From positions 124,001-188,000 of the forward strand of contig NZ_LGHK01000016.1 in NCBI RefSeq assembly GCF_001908235.1: a stretch of 64,000 bases of DNA, read 5' to 3'. This DNA is from Bradyrhizobium sp. NAS96.2 (GTDB lineage: Bacteria; Pseudomonadota; Alphaproteobacteria; Rhizobiales; Xanthobacteraceae). This document shows, in pieces, positions 23,988 to 32,692 of the stretch; the stretch's first letter is position 1; the number at the start of each line of letters is the position of its first letter. Below the pieces are notes generated by a model. That model had not been told where the DNA came from. It ran no database searches and was given only the letters and a program-made list of their open reading frames with translations. The position numbers and the translations under genes were made by a program.

Positions 23988-24974
23988 ATGACCGAAACCA
24001 CTCAATCGATCAAACAGCCTCGGGCCACGACGGGTGGTTGGTACGAGTTCGCAACGCGACATCGCGCTAGCATCGTTGCGGCGGTCATCCTGATCTTCCC
24101 GTTGGTGATGCCGTTCACGGCGCTCGCCGTGAACATTCTGATCTACGGGCTGTACGCCCTCGGATTCAACCTCGTGTTTGGTTATCTGGGTCTCTTGTCG
24201 TTCGGGCACGCGGCGCTGTTCGGAACCGGTGCCTATCTCTGTGGCATCGCCATCGTGCACTTCGGTTGGCCGTGGTATGCGGCGATTGCGGCCGGGATCG
24301 CCGGTGGGCTGCTCATGGCACTGTTGATTGGCGTACTCGCAATCAGGACCCGCGGCATCTACTTCGCCATGGTCACAATGGCTCTGTCGCAGTGTGTCTA
24401 TTACCTCTTCTATCAGGCGGTTGATCTGACCGGCGGCGAAAACGGCCTGCGCGGCATCAATGTCCGCACCATCGATCTGTTCGGCCTGCGGATCGATTTC
24501 ATCAATCCGATGGTCCGGTATTACGTCATCGCGGCGTTCGTGATAGCCGCATTCTTTGTGATGTCGCGCATTCTCGCGTCACCATTCGGTGCCGTCATTG
24601 AAGCGGTGCGGGAGAATGAGATGCGTGCCCGCGCATCGGGCTATGACGTGACTTTGACGCGATTGCTTACCTTCGTCCTGTCTGGCGGTTTCTGCGGTCT
24701 TGCGGGTGCGCTGCAAGCTCTGCACCTGTCGATCGTTCCGATCGAGATCCTGCATTATGAGACGTCGGGCCTGGTCGTGATGATCGCGCTCCTGGGCGGC
24801 ATGGGGACGTTCTTCGGGCCGATGGTCGGCGCGGCGGTCTTCCTGGTCCTGGAGAACATCGTCTCCGTGTGGACCGTTCATTGGCAACTGATCGTTGGCG
24901 CCATCTTCATTGCATGCGTGCTGTTCTTCCCCGCCGGGATCTGGGGCACGCTGATCGCGCGGGGCAAGCGATGA
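23988..24974 (+). CDS. LivM-type ABC permease
   Basis: 328 residues, polytopic. LGFNLVFGYLGLLSFGHAALFG is the LivM hallmark, and VRENEMRARASGYDVTLTRL is the cytoplasmic coupling loop. The N-terminal 30 residues are hydrophilic. The stop overlaps the ATPase start (ATGA, 24971-24974). Confidence 0.92.
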   Translation: MTETTQSIKQPRATTGGWYEFATRHRASIVAAVILIFPLVMPFTALAVNILIYGLYALGFNLVFGYLGLLSFGHAALFGTGAYLCGIAIVHFGWPWYAAIAAGIAGGLLMALLIGVLAIRTRGIYFAMVTMALSQCVYYLFYQAVDLTGGENGLRGINVRTIDLFGLRIDFINPMVRYYVIAAFVIAAFFVMSRILASPFGAVIEAVRENEMRARASGYDVTLTRLLTFVLSGGFCGLAGALQALHLSIVPIEILHYETSGLVVMIALLGGMGTFFGPMVGAAVFLVLENIVSVWTVHWQLIVGAIFIACVLFFPAGIWGTLIARGKR

Positions 24975-25741
24975 CGACCGCAGCAGGTCAAGTCAGCGAA
25001 ATCATTCTGCGCACCAGGGGGGTCGGCAAGACGTTCGGGAAGTTTGTCGCCCTGAACAACATCTCGGCCGAGTTTTCCAGAGGAGCGATCACCTCCATCA
25101 TTGGTCCGAACGGGGCTGGAAAGAGCACTTACTTCAACTTGCTGTGCGGCGCCTTTCAGCCGACGAAGGGCAGCGTCGAGTTCGAGGGCAGGGATGTCAC
25201 GGGCTTGCCGCAGCATCGCTTTGCTCACATGGGGATCGCAAAATCCTTTCAGATCACCAGCGTGTTTCCGCAGCTCACGACGCGTGAGAACATCCGTGTC
25301 GGTCTGCAGGCGCTGGTGTCGCGATACGACATCTGGCGTCCCCGTGCGCGCCTGACCGAACTGGTCGAGCGGGCGGACGAATTGCTTGCATTGGTCGGGC
25401 TGTGGGAATCCCGAGAACGCGCCGCCAAGACGCTGGCGCACGGCGAGCAGCGGGCGCTGGAGATCGGCATGGCGCTCGCGAGCCAACCCCGGTTGCTGCT
25501 GCTGGACGAGCCCACGGCCGGCATGAGTCCGGAGGAAACCCGGACCATGATGGATCTGATCGTGAAGCTCGCAAAAGAGCGCACAGTCATCCTCGTCGAG
25601 CACAAGATGAAGCTGGTACTCGGGATCAGCGACCGCATCCTCGTGCTGCATCATGGAGAGCTGCTTGCCGAGGGCACGCCGCAGGAGGTCCGGCAGAACG
25701 AGGCGGTGAAACGTGTCTATCTCGGTCAGCGGGAGCACTGA
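24971..25741 (+). CDS. LivG-type ABC ATPase
   Basis: 256 residues with Walker A GPNGAGKST (about 44-52), an unusual signature loop region KTLAHGEQRALEIGMAL in place of the usual LSxGQ, Walker B LLLLDEPTAGMSPEE and the switch His in ILVEHKM. These are all normal for LivG proteins. ATG 24971 is coupled to the permease stop. It energises the importer with the LivF-type subunit. Confidence 0.92.
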   Translation: MTTAAGQVSEIILRTRGVGKTFGKFVALNNISAEFSRGAITSIIGPNGAGKSTYFNLLCGAFQPTKGSVEFEGRDVTGLPQHRFAHMGIAKSFQITSVFPQLTTRENIRVGLQALVSRYDIWRPRARLTELVERADELLALVGLWESRERAAKTLAHGEQRALEIGMALASQPRLLLLDEPTAGMSPEETRTMMDLIVKLAKERTVILVEHKMKLVLGISDRILVLHHGELLAEGTPQEVRQNEAVKRVYLGQREH

Positions 25742-25745
25742 CAGG

Positions 25746-26450
25746 ATGCTGCAGGTCAGCAAGCTCAATGCCTGGTATGGGGCAAGCCACGCGTTGCAGG
25801 ACATCGGTCTCGAGGTGACCAAAGGCGAGATCGTTTGCCTTATCGGCCGCAATGGAGCCGGCAAGACGACGACGCTGAAATCGATCATGGGCTTGATGGG
25901 GCGGACACGCGGCTCGGTCAGCTTCAAGGGGGAGGAGCTGCTGCGCCAGCCTGCGCATGTGCGCTTCGCGCTGGGCCTGGCCTATGTTCCCGAAGAGCGT
26001 CGTATTGTGCAAGGCCTGTCGGTCCGGGAGAATCTTCGGCTCGGCCTGGTCGCGTCACCTGCGAAGAAGCGGGAAGCCGAGCTGCTCGATGAGATCGCCG
26101 TGATATTCCCGCGGCTGGCCGAGCGCATGGATCAAGAGGCGGTGACGATGTCCGGCGGCGAGCAGCAGATGCTGGCGATCGCGCGGGCGATGATCGCAAA
26201 GCCCGACCTGATCATGCTGGATGAGCCTTCGGAGGGCATCATGCCCGTCCTGGTCGACGAGATGTTCGAACTGTTCCGGAGCATGAAGGCACAAGGAACA
26301 ACGGTTCTGCTGGTCGAGCAGAACGTCGAACTCGCGCTGGGCATCGCCGATCGTGCCTATGTCCTGGATCAAGGCTCCGTGGTGCATCAGGCGTCGGCGC
26401 AAGCGTTGCTGGCCGACGAGGAGATCAAGGAGCGATACTGCTCGGTGTGA
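25746..26450 (+). CDS. LivF-type ABC ATPase
   Basis: 234 residues, MLQVSKLNAWYGASHALQ at the start, Walker A GRNGAGKTT, signature MSGGEQQMLAIARAM, Walker B LIMLDEPSEGIMP. It begins four bases after the LivG stop and ends the operon. It is convergent with the broken alcohol dehydrogenase gene (45-base gap). The block from 17970 to 26450 is one plus-strand gene run. Confidence 0.92.
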   Translation: MLQVSKLNAWYGASHALQDIGLEVTKGEIVCLIGRNGAGKTTTLKSIMGLMGRTRGSVSFKGEELLRQPAHVRFALGLAYVPEERRIVQGLSVRENLRLGLVASPAKKREAELLDEIAVIFPRLAERMDQEAVTMSGGEQQMLAIARAMIAKPDLIMLDEPSEGIMPVLVDEMFELFRSMKAQGTTVLLVEQNVELALGIADRAYVLDQGSVVHQASAQALLADEEIKERYCSV

Positions 26451-26495
26451 GCAGGCTTTCCAGGCAGCGCTCCTCCGCGCAGCCCCGGACGGACC

Positions 26496-27649
26496 TCACT
26501 CGGCGGGGCGCGCGATCGCGTCGGCCTTGCGATTCGTCACCACGACCTTGATCGCGTCGTCGACACGATCCCGCGCATATCTGAGCGCCGTCGGCAGGTC
26601 GGCCAGCGGAAACGTATGCGTGTGGATCTTCGTCGCATCGAACCGTTTCGCCGCCATCAGTTCCATCGCGCGATGCATGGCGCTGCGGCCTTCGCCGCGG
26701 ATGCCGTAGGCGTAAATGTTGTTCCGCACGAGATGGGCAATGTCCAGCGTGGCGGCTTCATGCGGAAAGGCGGCCAGGCAGATCTTGCCGCCGCGATTGG
26801 TCATGTGAATGGCCTGGTTGAGTGTCGCGTCGGTGCCGGCACATTCGACGACATAGCCGGCGCCAATCCCACCTGTTAGTTGCTTCACGACCTCAACGGC
26901 GTTTTCATCGTTGATGTTGATGACGCGATCGGCCCCCCAATTCCCCGCCGATCGCCAGCCGCTTGTTGCGCGTGCCGGTCAGGATGACCGGGCTTGCGCC
27001 GAGCGCCTTGGCCACAGCTACTGCGAGAAGTCCGATCGGCCCTGGGCCAATCACCACGACGCTCTCGCCGGCCGCCAATCCCCCCAAATTCCGTCAAGCC
27101 ATACATCGATGTCCCGGCAGTCACCACGAGCGTCGCTTCCGCGTCGCTCATCGTATCCGGGACGCGCGCCAGTGTGTTGATATGGTTGACCGCGTATTCG
27201 GCGAACCCGCCATCGGTCGTAAAGCCGTTGGCGCGGTGCCCTTTGTCGGGCTTTCCGTAGTTGAGACACGACGTGTACATGCCCTGGCGGCAGCGTTTGC
27301 ATTGGCCGCAGCCGGCATGGATTTCGACGCTGACCCGTTCACCGATCCTGAATTCGTCGACGTCAGGCCCGAGTGCGGCAACCGTGCCCATGTACTCGTG
27401 GCCCGGCGTGAAGTTCTTGTTGAAGGGCAGGCCGCCCTGAATGCTTGCCGGCGACCCGGCATGGATGATTTCCAGATCAGTGGCGCAAATCGCAACCGCG
27501 TCGATACGCACCAGCACTTCGGCGCGCGACGGGACGGGCGTCGGCTTCTCGGAAAGGTGGAGCTGGTCGGGGTCACCAAGGACCCAGGCTTTCATCAGGT
27601 CGGAGACGGGAAGGTCGGACGATGTCTTGACGCCGGGCGGCTGATACAT
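26496..27649 (-). pseudogene. zinc-containing alcohol dehydrogenase, two frameshifts
   Basis: The medium-chain dehydrogenase starts at ATG 27649 (GAGGAAGCGCC upstream) with MYQPPGVKTSSDLP. It shows GHEYMGTVAALG and the structural zinc cysteines CGQCKRCRQGMYTSC. At C-run 27080-27085 the frame breaks; the next frame carries GLAAGESVVVIGPGPIGLLAVAVAKALGA-type Rossmann sequence in pieces. At C-run 26933-26938 it breaks again; the third frame gives DRVININDENAVEVVKQLTGG and continues to the stop near 26496. Each break needs removal of one base from a six-base run. The product would be a sorbitol/threonine-dehydrogenase-like enzyme if intact. Confidence 0.85.
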
Positions 27650-27844
27650 GGGCGCTTCCTCTTTTGCCTGGCAGCCTAGCGCGAAACGACGGGTTGCCGC
27701 GAGCATCCGATGGCCGGCATTGGGGGGAGCTCGCTTTGCTGCACGGCAGCAAGCGCGTCGCAAAACGTTCTTACGCGGCCTATACTTGGTCGCGCGGTTG
27801 ATGTTGAAATCCCCATTGCATCCTCTCCCAGACCGGAGCCTCCC

Positions 27845-28852
27845 ATGAAGACCGTCCGCCTTGTCCTTGCGTTGCTGGCGCTGACACTGCTCGCGCCGTG
27901 GCAATCCGCCAAGGCAGCCGACGTGATCTGCTACAATTGCCCGCCGGAATGGGCCGACTGGGCCTCGATGCTGAAGGCGATCAAGGCGGACCTCAACTAC
28001 GACATCCCGCATGACAACAAGAACTCCGGCCAGGCACTGGCCCAGATCCTGGCCGAGAAGAGCAATCCGGTCGGCGATATCGGCTATTTCGGCGTGACCT
28101 TCGGCATGAAGGCCAAGGCGCAGGACGCGCTCGAGCCTTACAAGCCGGCGCACTGGGATCAGGTCCCTGCAGGCCTCAAGGATCCGGATGGCTATTGGAC
28201 CACGATCCACTCCGGCACGCTCGGCCTGTTCGTCAACAAGGACGCGCTCGGCGGCAAGCCGGTGCCGGCCTGCTGGAAGGACTTGCTGAAGCCCGACTAC
28301 AAGGGCATGGTCGGCTATCTCGACCCGTCCTCCGCGGCTGTCGGCTATGTCGGCGCGGTCGCCGTCAATCTGGCGCTGGGCGGCTCACTCACCAATTTCG
28401 ATCCGGCGATCAGCTTCTTCAAGGAATTGCGCAAGAACGATCCGATCGTGCCCAAGCAGACGTCGTATGCCCGCGTCGTCTCCGGTGAGATGCCGATCCT
28501 GTTCGACTACGACTTCAACGCCTATCGCGCCAAGTATTCGGAAAAAGGCAACTTCGAGTTTGTGATTCCCTGCGAGGGCTCCGTGGTGTTTCCCTATGTC
28601 GTCGGTCTCGTGAAGAACGCGCCCGACAAGGAGAAGGCCAAGAAGGTGATGGACTATCTCCTGTCCGACAAGGGGCAGGCGATCTGGACCAATGCCTATC
28701 TGCGTCCGGCCCGCCCGATCGAGCTGCCGGCGTCCGTGAAGGGCAAATTCCTCCCCGACAGCGACTATGCCCGCGCCAAGAGCGTCGACTGGGGTGAGAT
28801 GGAAAACGTGCAAAAAGCCTTCGTCGACCGCTATCTCGCCGAGGTTCGCTGA
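27845..28852 (+). CDS. ABC extracellular solute-binding protein, family 1-like
   Basis: 335 residues with a Sec signal peptide (KTVRLVLALLALTLLAPW...AKA, cleavage near 24). The mature protein begins ADVICYNCPPEWADW and has segments typical of PotD/AfuA-like binding proteins (GYWTTIHSGTLGLFVNKDAL, WKDLLKPDYKGMVGYLDPSSAA). A possible Cys pair (CYNC) at the mature N-terminus is unusual. Two permeases, an ATPase and a phosphoesterase follow, so the ligand may be a phosphodiester or phosphonate-like compound (inference). Promoter not identified. Confidence 0.85.
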   Translation: MKTVRLVLALLALTLLAPWQSAKAADVICYNCPPEWADWASMLKAIKADLNYDIPHDNKNSGQALAQILAEKSNPVGDIGYFGVTFGMKAKAQDALEPYKPAHWDQVPAGLKDPDGYWTTIHSGTLGLFVNKDALGGKPVPACWKDLLKPDYKGMVGYLDPSSAAVGYVGAVAVNLALGGSLTNFDPAISFFKELRKNDPIVPKQTSYARVVSGEMPILFDYDFNAYRAKYSEKGNFEFVIPCEGSVVFPYVVGLVKNAPDKEKAKKVMDYLLSDKGQAIWTNAYLRPARPIELPASVKGKFLPDSDYARAKSVDWGEMENVQKAFVDRYLAEVR

Positions 28853-28858
28853 GGCAAT

Positions 28859-28882
28859 ATGGTGCCTTTCGCGGGGCACCAT
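28859..28882 (+). promoter_or_regulatory. intercistronic hairpin
   Basis: Perfect 8-bp arms ATGGTGCC (28859-28866) and GGCACCAT (28875-28882), 8-base loop, between the binding-protein stop and the permease start at 28890. Such hairpins often stabilise the binding-protein mRNA and lower downstream expression. It also sits where the permease ribosome binding site should be. Confidence 0.55.
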
Positions 28883-28889
28883 TCTTCCG

Positions 28890-29705
28890 ATGTCGCAAAA
28901 GTCCTTCGTTTGGCTCTGCCTGCTGCCGCTTGCGGTCGTGACCACGGCATTCTTCCTGTTGCCGATGGCGCGGCTGGTGGTTGCGGGCGCTGAAGGTCCG
29001 CACGGGCTCACTGGATATCTCGCCATCCTGACCGAAGGCCGCTATCGCGCGACGCTGTTCAACACCGTGCTGCTGGCGGCGGCAACCACGGTCGTCACGT
29101 TGATCGTGGCGACGATTACCGGAATGTTCCTGCAGCGGCACCGCTTCCCCGGGCGGGCCGTGCTGATCGCGATGCTCACCTTTCCGCTGGCCTTTCCGGG
29201 CGTGGTGGTCGGCTTCATGATCATCCTGTTGGCCGGACGCCAAGGGCTGATCGGCGATCTGTCGAACCGGATATTCGGCGAGAAGTTTGTGTTCGCCTAT
29301 TCGATCTACGGGCTCTTCCTGGGCTATCTCTACTTCTCGATCCCGCGCGTGATCCTCACGATCATGGCGGCTGTGCAGAAGCTCGATGTTGGTCTGGAGG
29401 AAGCGGCGCGTTCGCTTGGCGCCAGTCCCTGGGCGGTGCAGCGTGACGTCGTGCTGCCGGCCCTGGCGCCGGCTTTCGTCGCATCCGGCGCGATCGCGTT
29501 CGCCACCGCGATGGGGGCTTTCGGAACCGCCTTTACGCTCGCGACCAACATCGACGTGCTGCCGATGCTGATCTATACCGAGTTCACGCTGACCGCCAAT
29601 TTCGCGACGTCGGCCGCGCTGTCGGTGGGGCTCGGCCTGATCACCTGGCTCATCCTGGCGCTCGCACGCACGTTCAGCGGCAGCGGGGTCGCGGCGGCCG
29701 GGTGA
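28890..29705 (+). CDS. ABC permease (PotB/CysU-like), first
   Basis: 271 residues with about six hydrophobic segments, starting MSQKSFVWLCLLPLAVV. The EAA coupling loop is LEEAARSLGASPWAVQRDVVLPALAPA. ATG 28890 lies right after the hairpin at 28859-28882, with a poor Shine-Dalgarno, so translation may be limited by that structure. An in-frame ATG at 28767 would overlap the binding-protein gene. Confidence 0.88.
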   Translation: MSQKSFVWLCLLPLAVVTTAFFLLPMARLVVAGAEGPHGLTGYLAILTEGRYRATLFNTVLLAAATTVVTLIVATITGMFLQRHRFPGRAVLIAMLTFPLAFPGVVVGFMIILLAGRQGLIGDLSNRIFGEKFVFAYSIYGLFLGYLYFSIPRVILTIMAAVQKLDVGLEEAARSLGASPWAVQRDVVLPALAPAFVASGAIAFATAMGAFGTAFTLATNIDVLPMLIYTEFTLTANFATSAALSVGLGLITWLILALARTFSGSGVAAAG

Positions 29706-29709
29706 AAGC

Positions 29710-30495
29710 ATGCGCGATCGCCTGATCTTCACCGGCCAGTTCATCTTCACGCTGCTCGTTGCGGCATTCCTGGTGGTGCCCGCAGGGCTTTCGATCTCCG
29801 CCGGCGTGACCGTCAATTATTTCCGCGGCATCCAGTCCGGCGTGACGCTGCAATGGGTCGCGCAGGTCTGGGAGCTTTATGCGGGCACCATCCTGCTCTC
29901 TTTCGTGATCGCCTTCGCGACACTGGCGGTGACGCTGCTCGCCGGCGTTCCGGCGGCTTATGCGCTGCATGCGCGGGGAGGCCGGCTCGCCCGCATCGTC
30001 GAGGAGATCATCACGCTGCCGTTGGCAATCCCCGGGCTTGCGATCGCGCTGGCCCTGCTGCTCGCCTATGGCAGCTTCGGCGACTTTCGCCGTTCCTGGC
30101 TGTTCATCCTCGTCGGCCATGTGATCTTTACGATGCCGTTCATGGTGCGCTCTGTCATGGCGGTGTTTGCGACCGTCGACATCAAGACGTTGGATGAGGG
30201 CGCCGCGTCGCTCGGCGCGTCGCCATGGCGGCGTTTCTGCGACGTCATCGTGCCGAATGCGCTGCCGGGAATTCTCGCCGGCGCATTAATGGTGGTCACG
30301 CTGTCGCTCGGTGAATTCAATCTGACCTGGATGCTGCATACGCCGTTGACGAAGACATTGCCGATCGGGCTCGCCGACAGCTATGCCTCGATGCGGCTCG
30401 AAGTCGCCTCGGCTTATACCCTGATCTTCTTCGTGATGATCATTCCGCTCCTGGTTGCGATGCAGCTCTTGGCCGACAAGGATCACAAAAGATGA
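29710..30495 (+). CDS. ABC permease (PotC/CysW-like), second
   Basis: 261 residues, polytopic, with the coupling loop LDEGAASLGASPWRRFCDVIVPNALPG. It pairs with the first permease, beginning four bases after it. The stop overlaps the ATPase start (ATGA, 30492-30495). The last residues (LLADKDHKR) are cytosolic. Confidence 0.9.
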   Translation: MRDRLIFTGQFIFTLLVAAFLVVPAGLSISAGVTVNYFRGIQSGVTLQWVAQVWELYAGTILLSFVIAFATLAVTLLAGVPAAYALHARGGRLARIVEEIITLPLAIPGLAIALALLLAYGSFGDFRRSWLFILVGHVIFTMPFMVRSVMAVFATVDIKTLDEGAASLGASPWRRFCDVIVPNALPGILAGALMVVTLSLGEFNLTWMLHTPLTKTLPIGLADSYASMRLEVASAYTLIFFVMIIPLLVAMQLLADKDHKR

Positions 30496-31550
30496 GTACG
30501 GCCGGCCACGGCGCAGCGGTGCGGATCGAGGCGTGCGGCAAGACCTTTGCCGACGGCACGCGCGCGCTTGATCCCGCGACCCTCGACATTGCGCGCGGCG
30601 AGACGCTGGTGCTGCTCGGACCCTCCGGGTGCGGCAAGACCACCATGCTGCGTATCATCGCCGGCCTCGAGCTGCCGGACGCCGGCGGCAAGGTTCTGTT
30701 CGACGGCAAGGATATGACCGCGGTCCCGATCGAGCGGCGCAATGTCGGGATGGTGTTTCAGTCCTACGCTTTGTTCCCCAACATGACGGTGGCGGACAAT
30801 ATCGCCTACGGGCTGAAGATCCGCGGCGTTGCCAGGGACGAGCGGGCCGCGCGCGTTGCCGAACTGGTGGCTCTGACGAACATCACGGGCTTGGAGAACC
30901 GCCGTATCGACCAGCTTTCGGGCGGCCAGCGTCAGCGCGTCGCATTGGCCCGCGCCGTCGCGATCCGACCGGGCATCTTGCTGCTTGACGAGCCGTTGAC
31001 CGCGCTTGACGCCGCTTTGCGGGACCGGCTGCGGAGTGAGCTTAACCGGTTGTTGCGAGCACTCGGCATTACGACGATCTACGTCACGCATGATCAGGCC
31101 GAAGCAATGGAATTGGGCGACCGCATCGTGGTGATGCGGAAAGGTGCGATCGCCCAGATCGGCGCACCGCGCGAGGTCTACTTCGCACCGAAGGATCGCT
31201 TTGTGGCGGAGTTCATCGGAGCGGCGAATATCGTGGAAGCTCCGATCGAGAACGGCATATTGATCCTGCCCGGCGGGCGATTGCCGATCGAGGGTGCTGC
31301 GACGACCGCGAACGCGACCGTCATGATCCGTCCCGAAACCATTCGCGTGGCCGAGGCTGGGGGAGGGACGCTCTCGGGTGTTGTCGATTCCGTCAGCTTC
31401 ATCGGCGACCGGCAGCGGATTGTCGTGAGCGGCGCATCGAGCAAGCCGCTCAACGTCGACGCGCCCAACACGATCCAGGCCAAGGTCGGCGATCGATTAG
31501 GGCTTTCGATCGCGGCCGGCGCGCTTCGTCTTCTGCCTTCCGAACCCTGA
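30492..31550 (+). CDS. ABC transporter ATPase with TOBE domain
   Basis: 352 residues: Walker A GPSGCGKTT (about 43-51), Q-loop FQSYALFPNMTV, signature LSGGQRQRVALARA, Walker B LLLDEPLTALD, switch YVTHDQAEAM, then a C-terminal TOBE-type extension (from about 270) as in PotA/UgpC/FbpC proteins. Coupled to the second permease and followed nine bases later by a phosphoesterase gene. Confidence 0.92.
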   Translation: MSTAGHGAAVRIEACGKTFADGTRALDPATLDIARGETLVLLGPSGCGKTTMLRIIAGLELPDAGGKVLFDGKDMTAVPIERRNVGMVFQSYALFPNMTVADNIAYGLKIRGVARDERAARVAELVALTNITGLENRRIDQLSGGQRQRVALARAVAIRPGILLLDEPLTALDAALRDRLRSELNRLLRALGITTIYVTHDQAEAMELGDRIVVMRKGAIAQIGAPREVYFAPKDRFVAEFIGAANIVEAPIENGILILPGGRLPIEGAATTANATVMIRPETIRVAEAGGGTLSGVVDSVSFIGDRQRIVVSGASSKPLNVDAPNTIQAKVGDRLGLSIAAGALRLLPSEP

Positions 31551-31559
31551 GATACATCG

Positions 31560-32399
31560 ATGCCGTCGAAACCTGTTCTCATCGCCCAGATATCCGACCT
31601 TCACGTCAAGCCGCCCGGAACGTTGGCTTACGGCCGGGTCGATACCGCCAAGGCGCTCGAGCGCTGCGTGGCTGAACTCAACGCATTCGAGCCGGCGCCC
31701 GATTTCGTTGTCATCTCGGGCGACCTTGTCGATACGCCGTCGGTCGAGGAATACGATTATCTGAAGCGATTGCTCGCGCCGCTGCGCCTGCCGTTTGCCG
31801 GCGTTCCCGGTAATCACGACTCGCGGGAGTGGATGCGCGAATCGTTTCCGACCGCGCCCTATGTTCGCGCCACAGGCCCGCTCGACCAGAAGATCGAGGT
31901 CAATGGTCTCGATCTCTTGCTGCTCGATTCAAGCGTTGCCGGTAAACCTCACGGCATGCTTGAAGCGTCCACGCTGCAATGGCTGGACGAGGCGCTGGCG
32001 GCCGCAGCCGACCGGCCGGCGCTGCTCTTCCTGCATCACCCGCCATTCAAGGGCGGCATCTGGCACATGGACCGGCAGGACCTCTTCAATGCCGACGAGT
32101 TGGCGGAAATCGTCAAGCGTCACCCGCGTGTGCGGCTGATCGCGTGCGGGCACGTCCACCGTGCGATGCTGACCGCCTTCGCGGGGCTTCCCGTGACAAT
32201 TTGCCCCGCGCCAAACCATGCGGTCGACCTGGACCTCGGGCAGCTCCGCGAACCGTCGTTCAAGGTGGAACCCCCTGCATTTCACTTGCACACGTGGTTT
32301 CCCGGGCAGGATTTTGGACAGTTGGTGACGCACCAGGTCCCCATCGGTCGGTTTGACGGGCCGCACCCGTTCTTTGGCCCAGACGGCAAGCTGTTGTGA
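31560..32399 (+). CDS. calcineurin-type metallophosphoesterase (CpdA/GpdQ-like)
   Basis: 279 residues with the full metallophosphoesterase residue set: SDLH (Asp13, His15), GDLVD (Asp55), GNHD (Asn85, His86), LHHPP (His159/160) and GHVHR (His198, His200). Such enzymes hydrolyse phosphodiesters such as 3',5'-cAMP or glycerophosphodiesters. Cotranscription with an ABC importer suggests that the imported compound is a phosphodiester, as in organophosphate scavenging (inference). No signal peptide, so it acts in the cytosol. Confidence 0.88.
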   Translation: MPSKPVLIAQISDLHVKPPGTLAYGRVDTAKALERCVAELNAFEPAPDFVVISGDLVDTPSVEEYDYLKRLLAPLRLPFAGVPGNHDSREWMRESFPTAPYVRATGPLDQKIEVNGLDLLLLDSSVAGKPHGMLEASTLQWLDEALAAAADRPALLFLHHPPFKGGIWHMDRQDLFNADELAEIVKRHPRVRLIACGHVHRAMLTAFAGLPVTICPAPNHAVDLDLGQLREPSFKVEPPAFHLHTWFPGQDFGQLVTHQVPIGRFDGPHPFFGPDGKLL

Positions 32400-32692
32400 G
32401 TTTGCGGCGCTGACCCTCGCACAGACGGGTTTTGCCAGGCGAGATCGTCATTGCTAGACCGGATATTCCGGATCACGGGCACCCGCTGCCTGCAATTGAG
32501 CGTTGCATAGGCACGTATTTATTCCAAATTGTAGCTTGGATGCCTTCTAGCCCGATGCCGGTGGATCGGACCTTTTGTTGCTGTAGGCCCGCGGTGGGGC
32601 TATAGTCGCTTCCGCTTTCATTGATCGGTGGCTCTGTCGGTGTCGCGCTGCTGGCGCGCCGATTAAACGCAACACAATCAGTCTGGATCACG

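Noticed and set aside
28515..29816. A 433-residue minus-strand frame
   Set aside because: Antisense to the binding-protein and permease genes of the ABC importer; no domain and no ribosome binding site.
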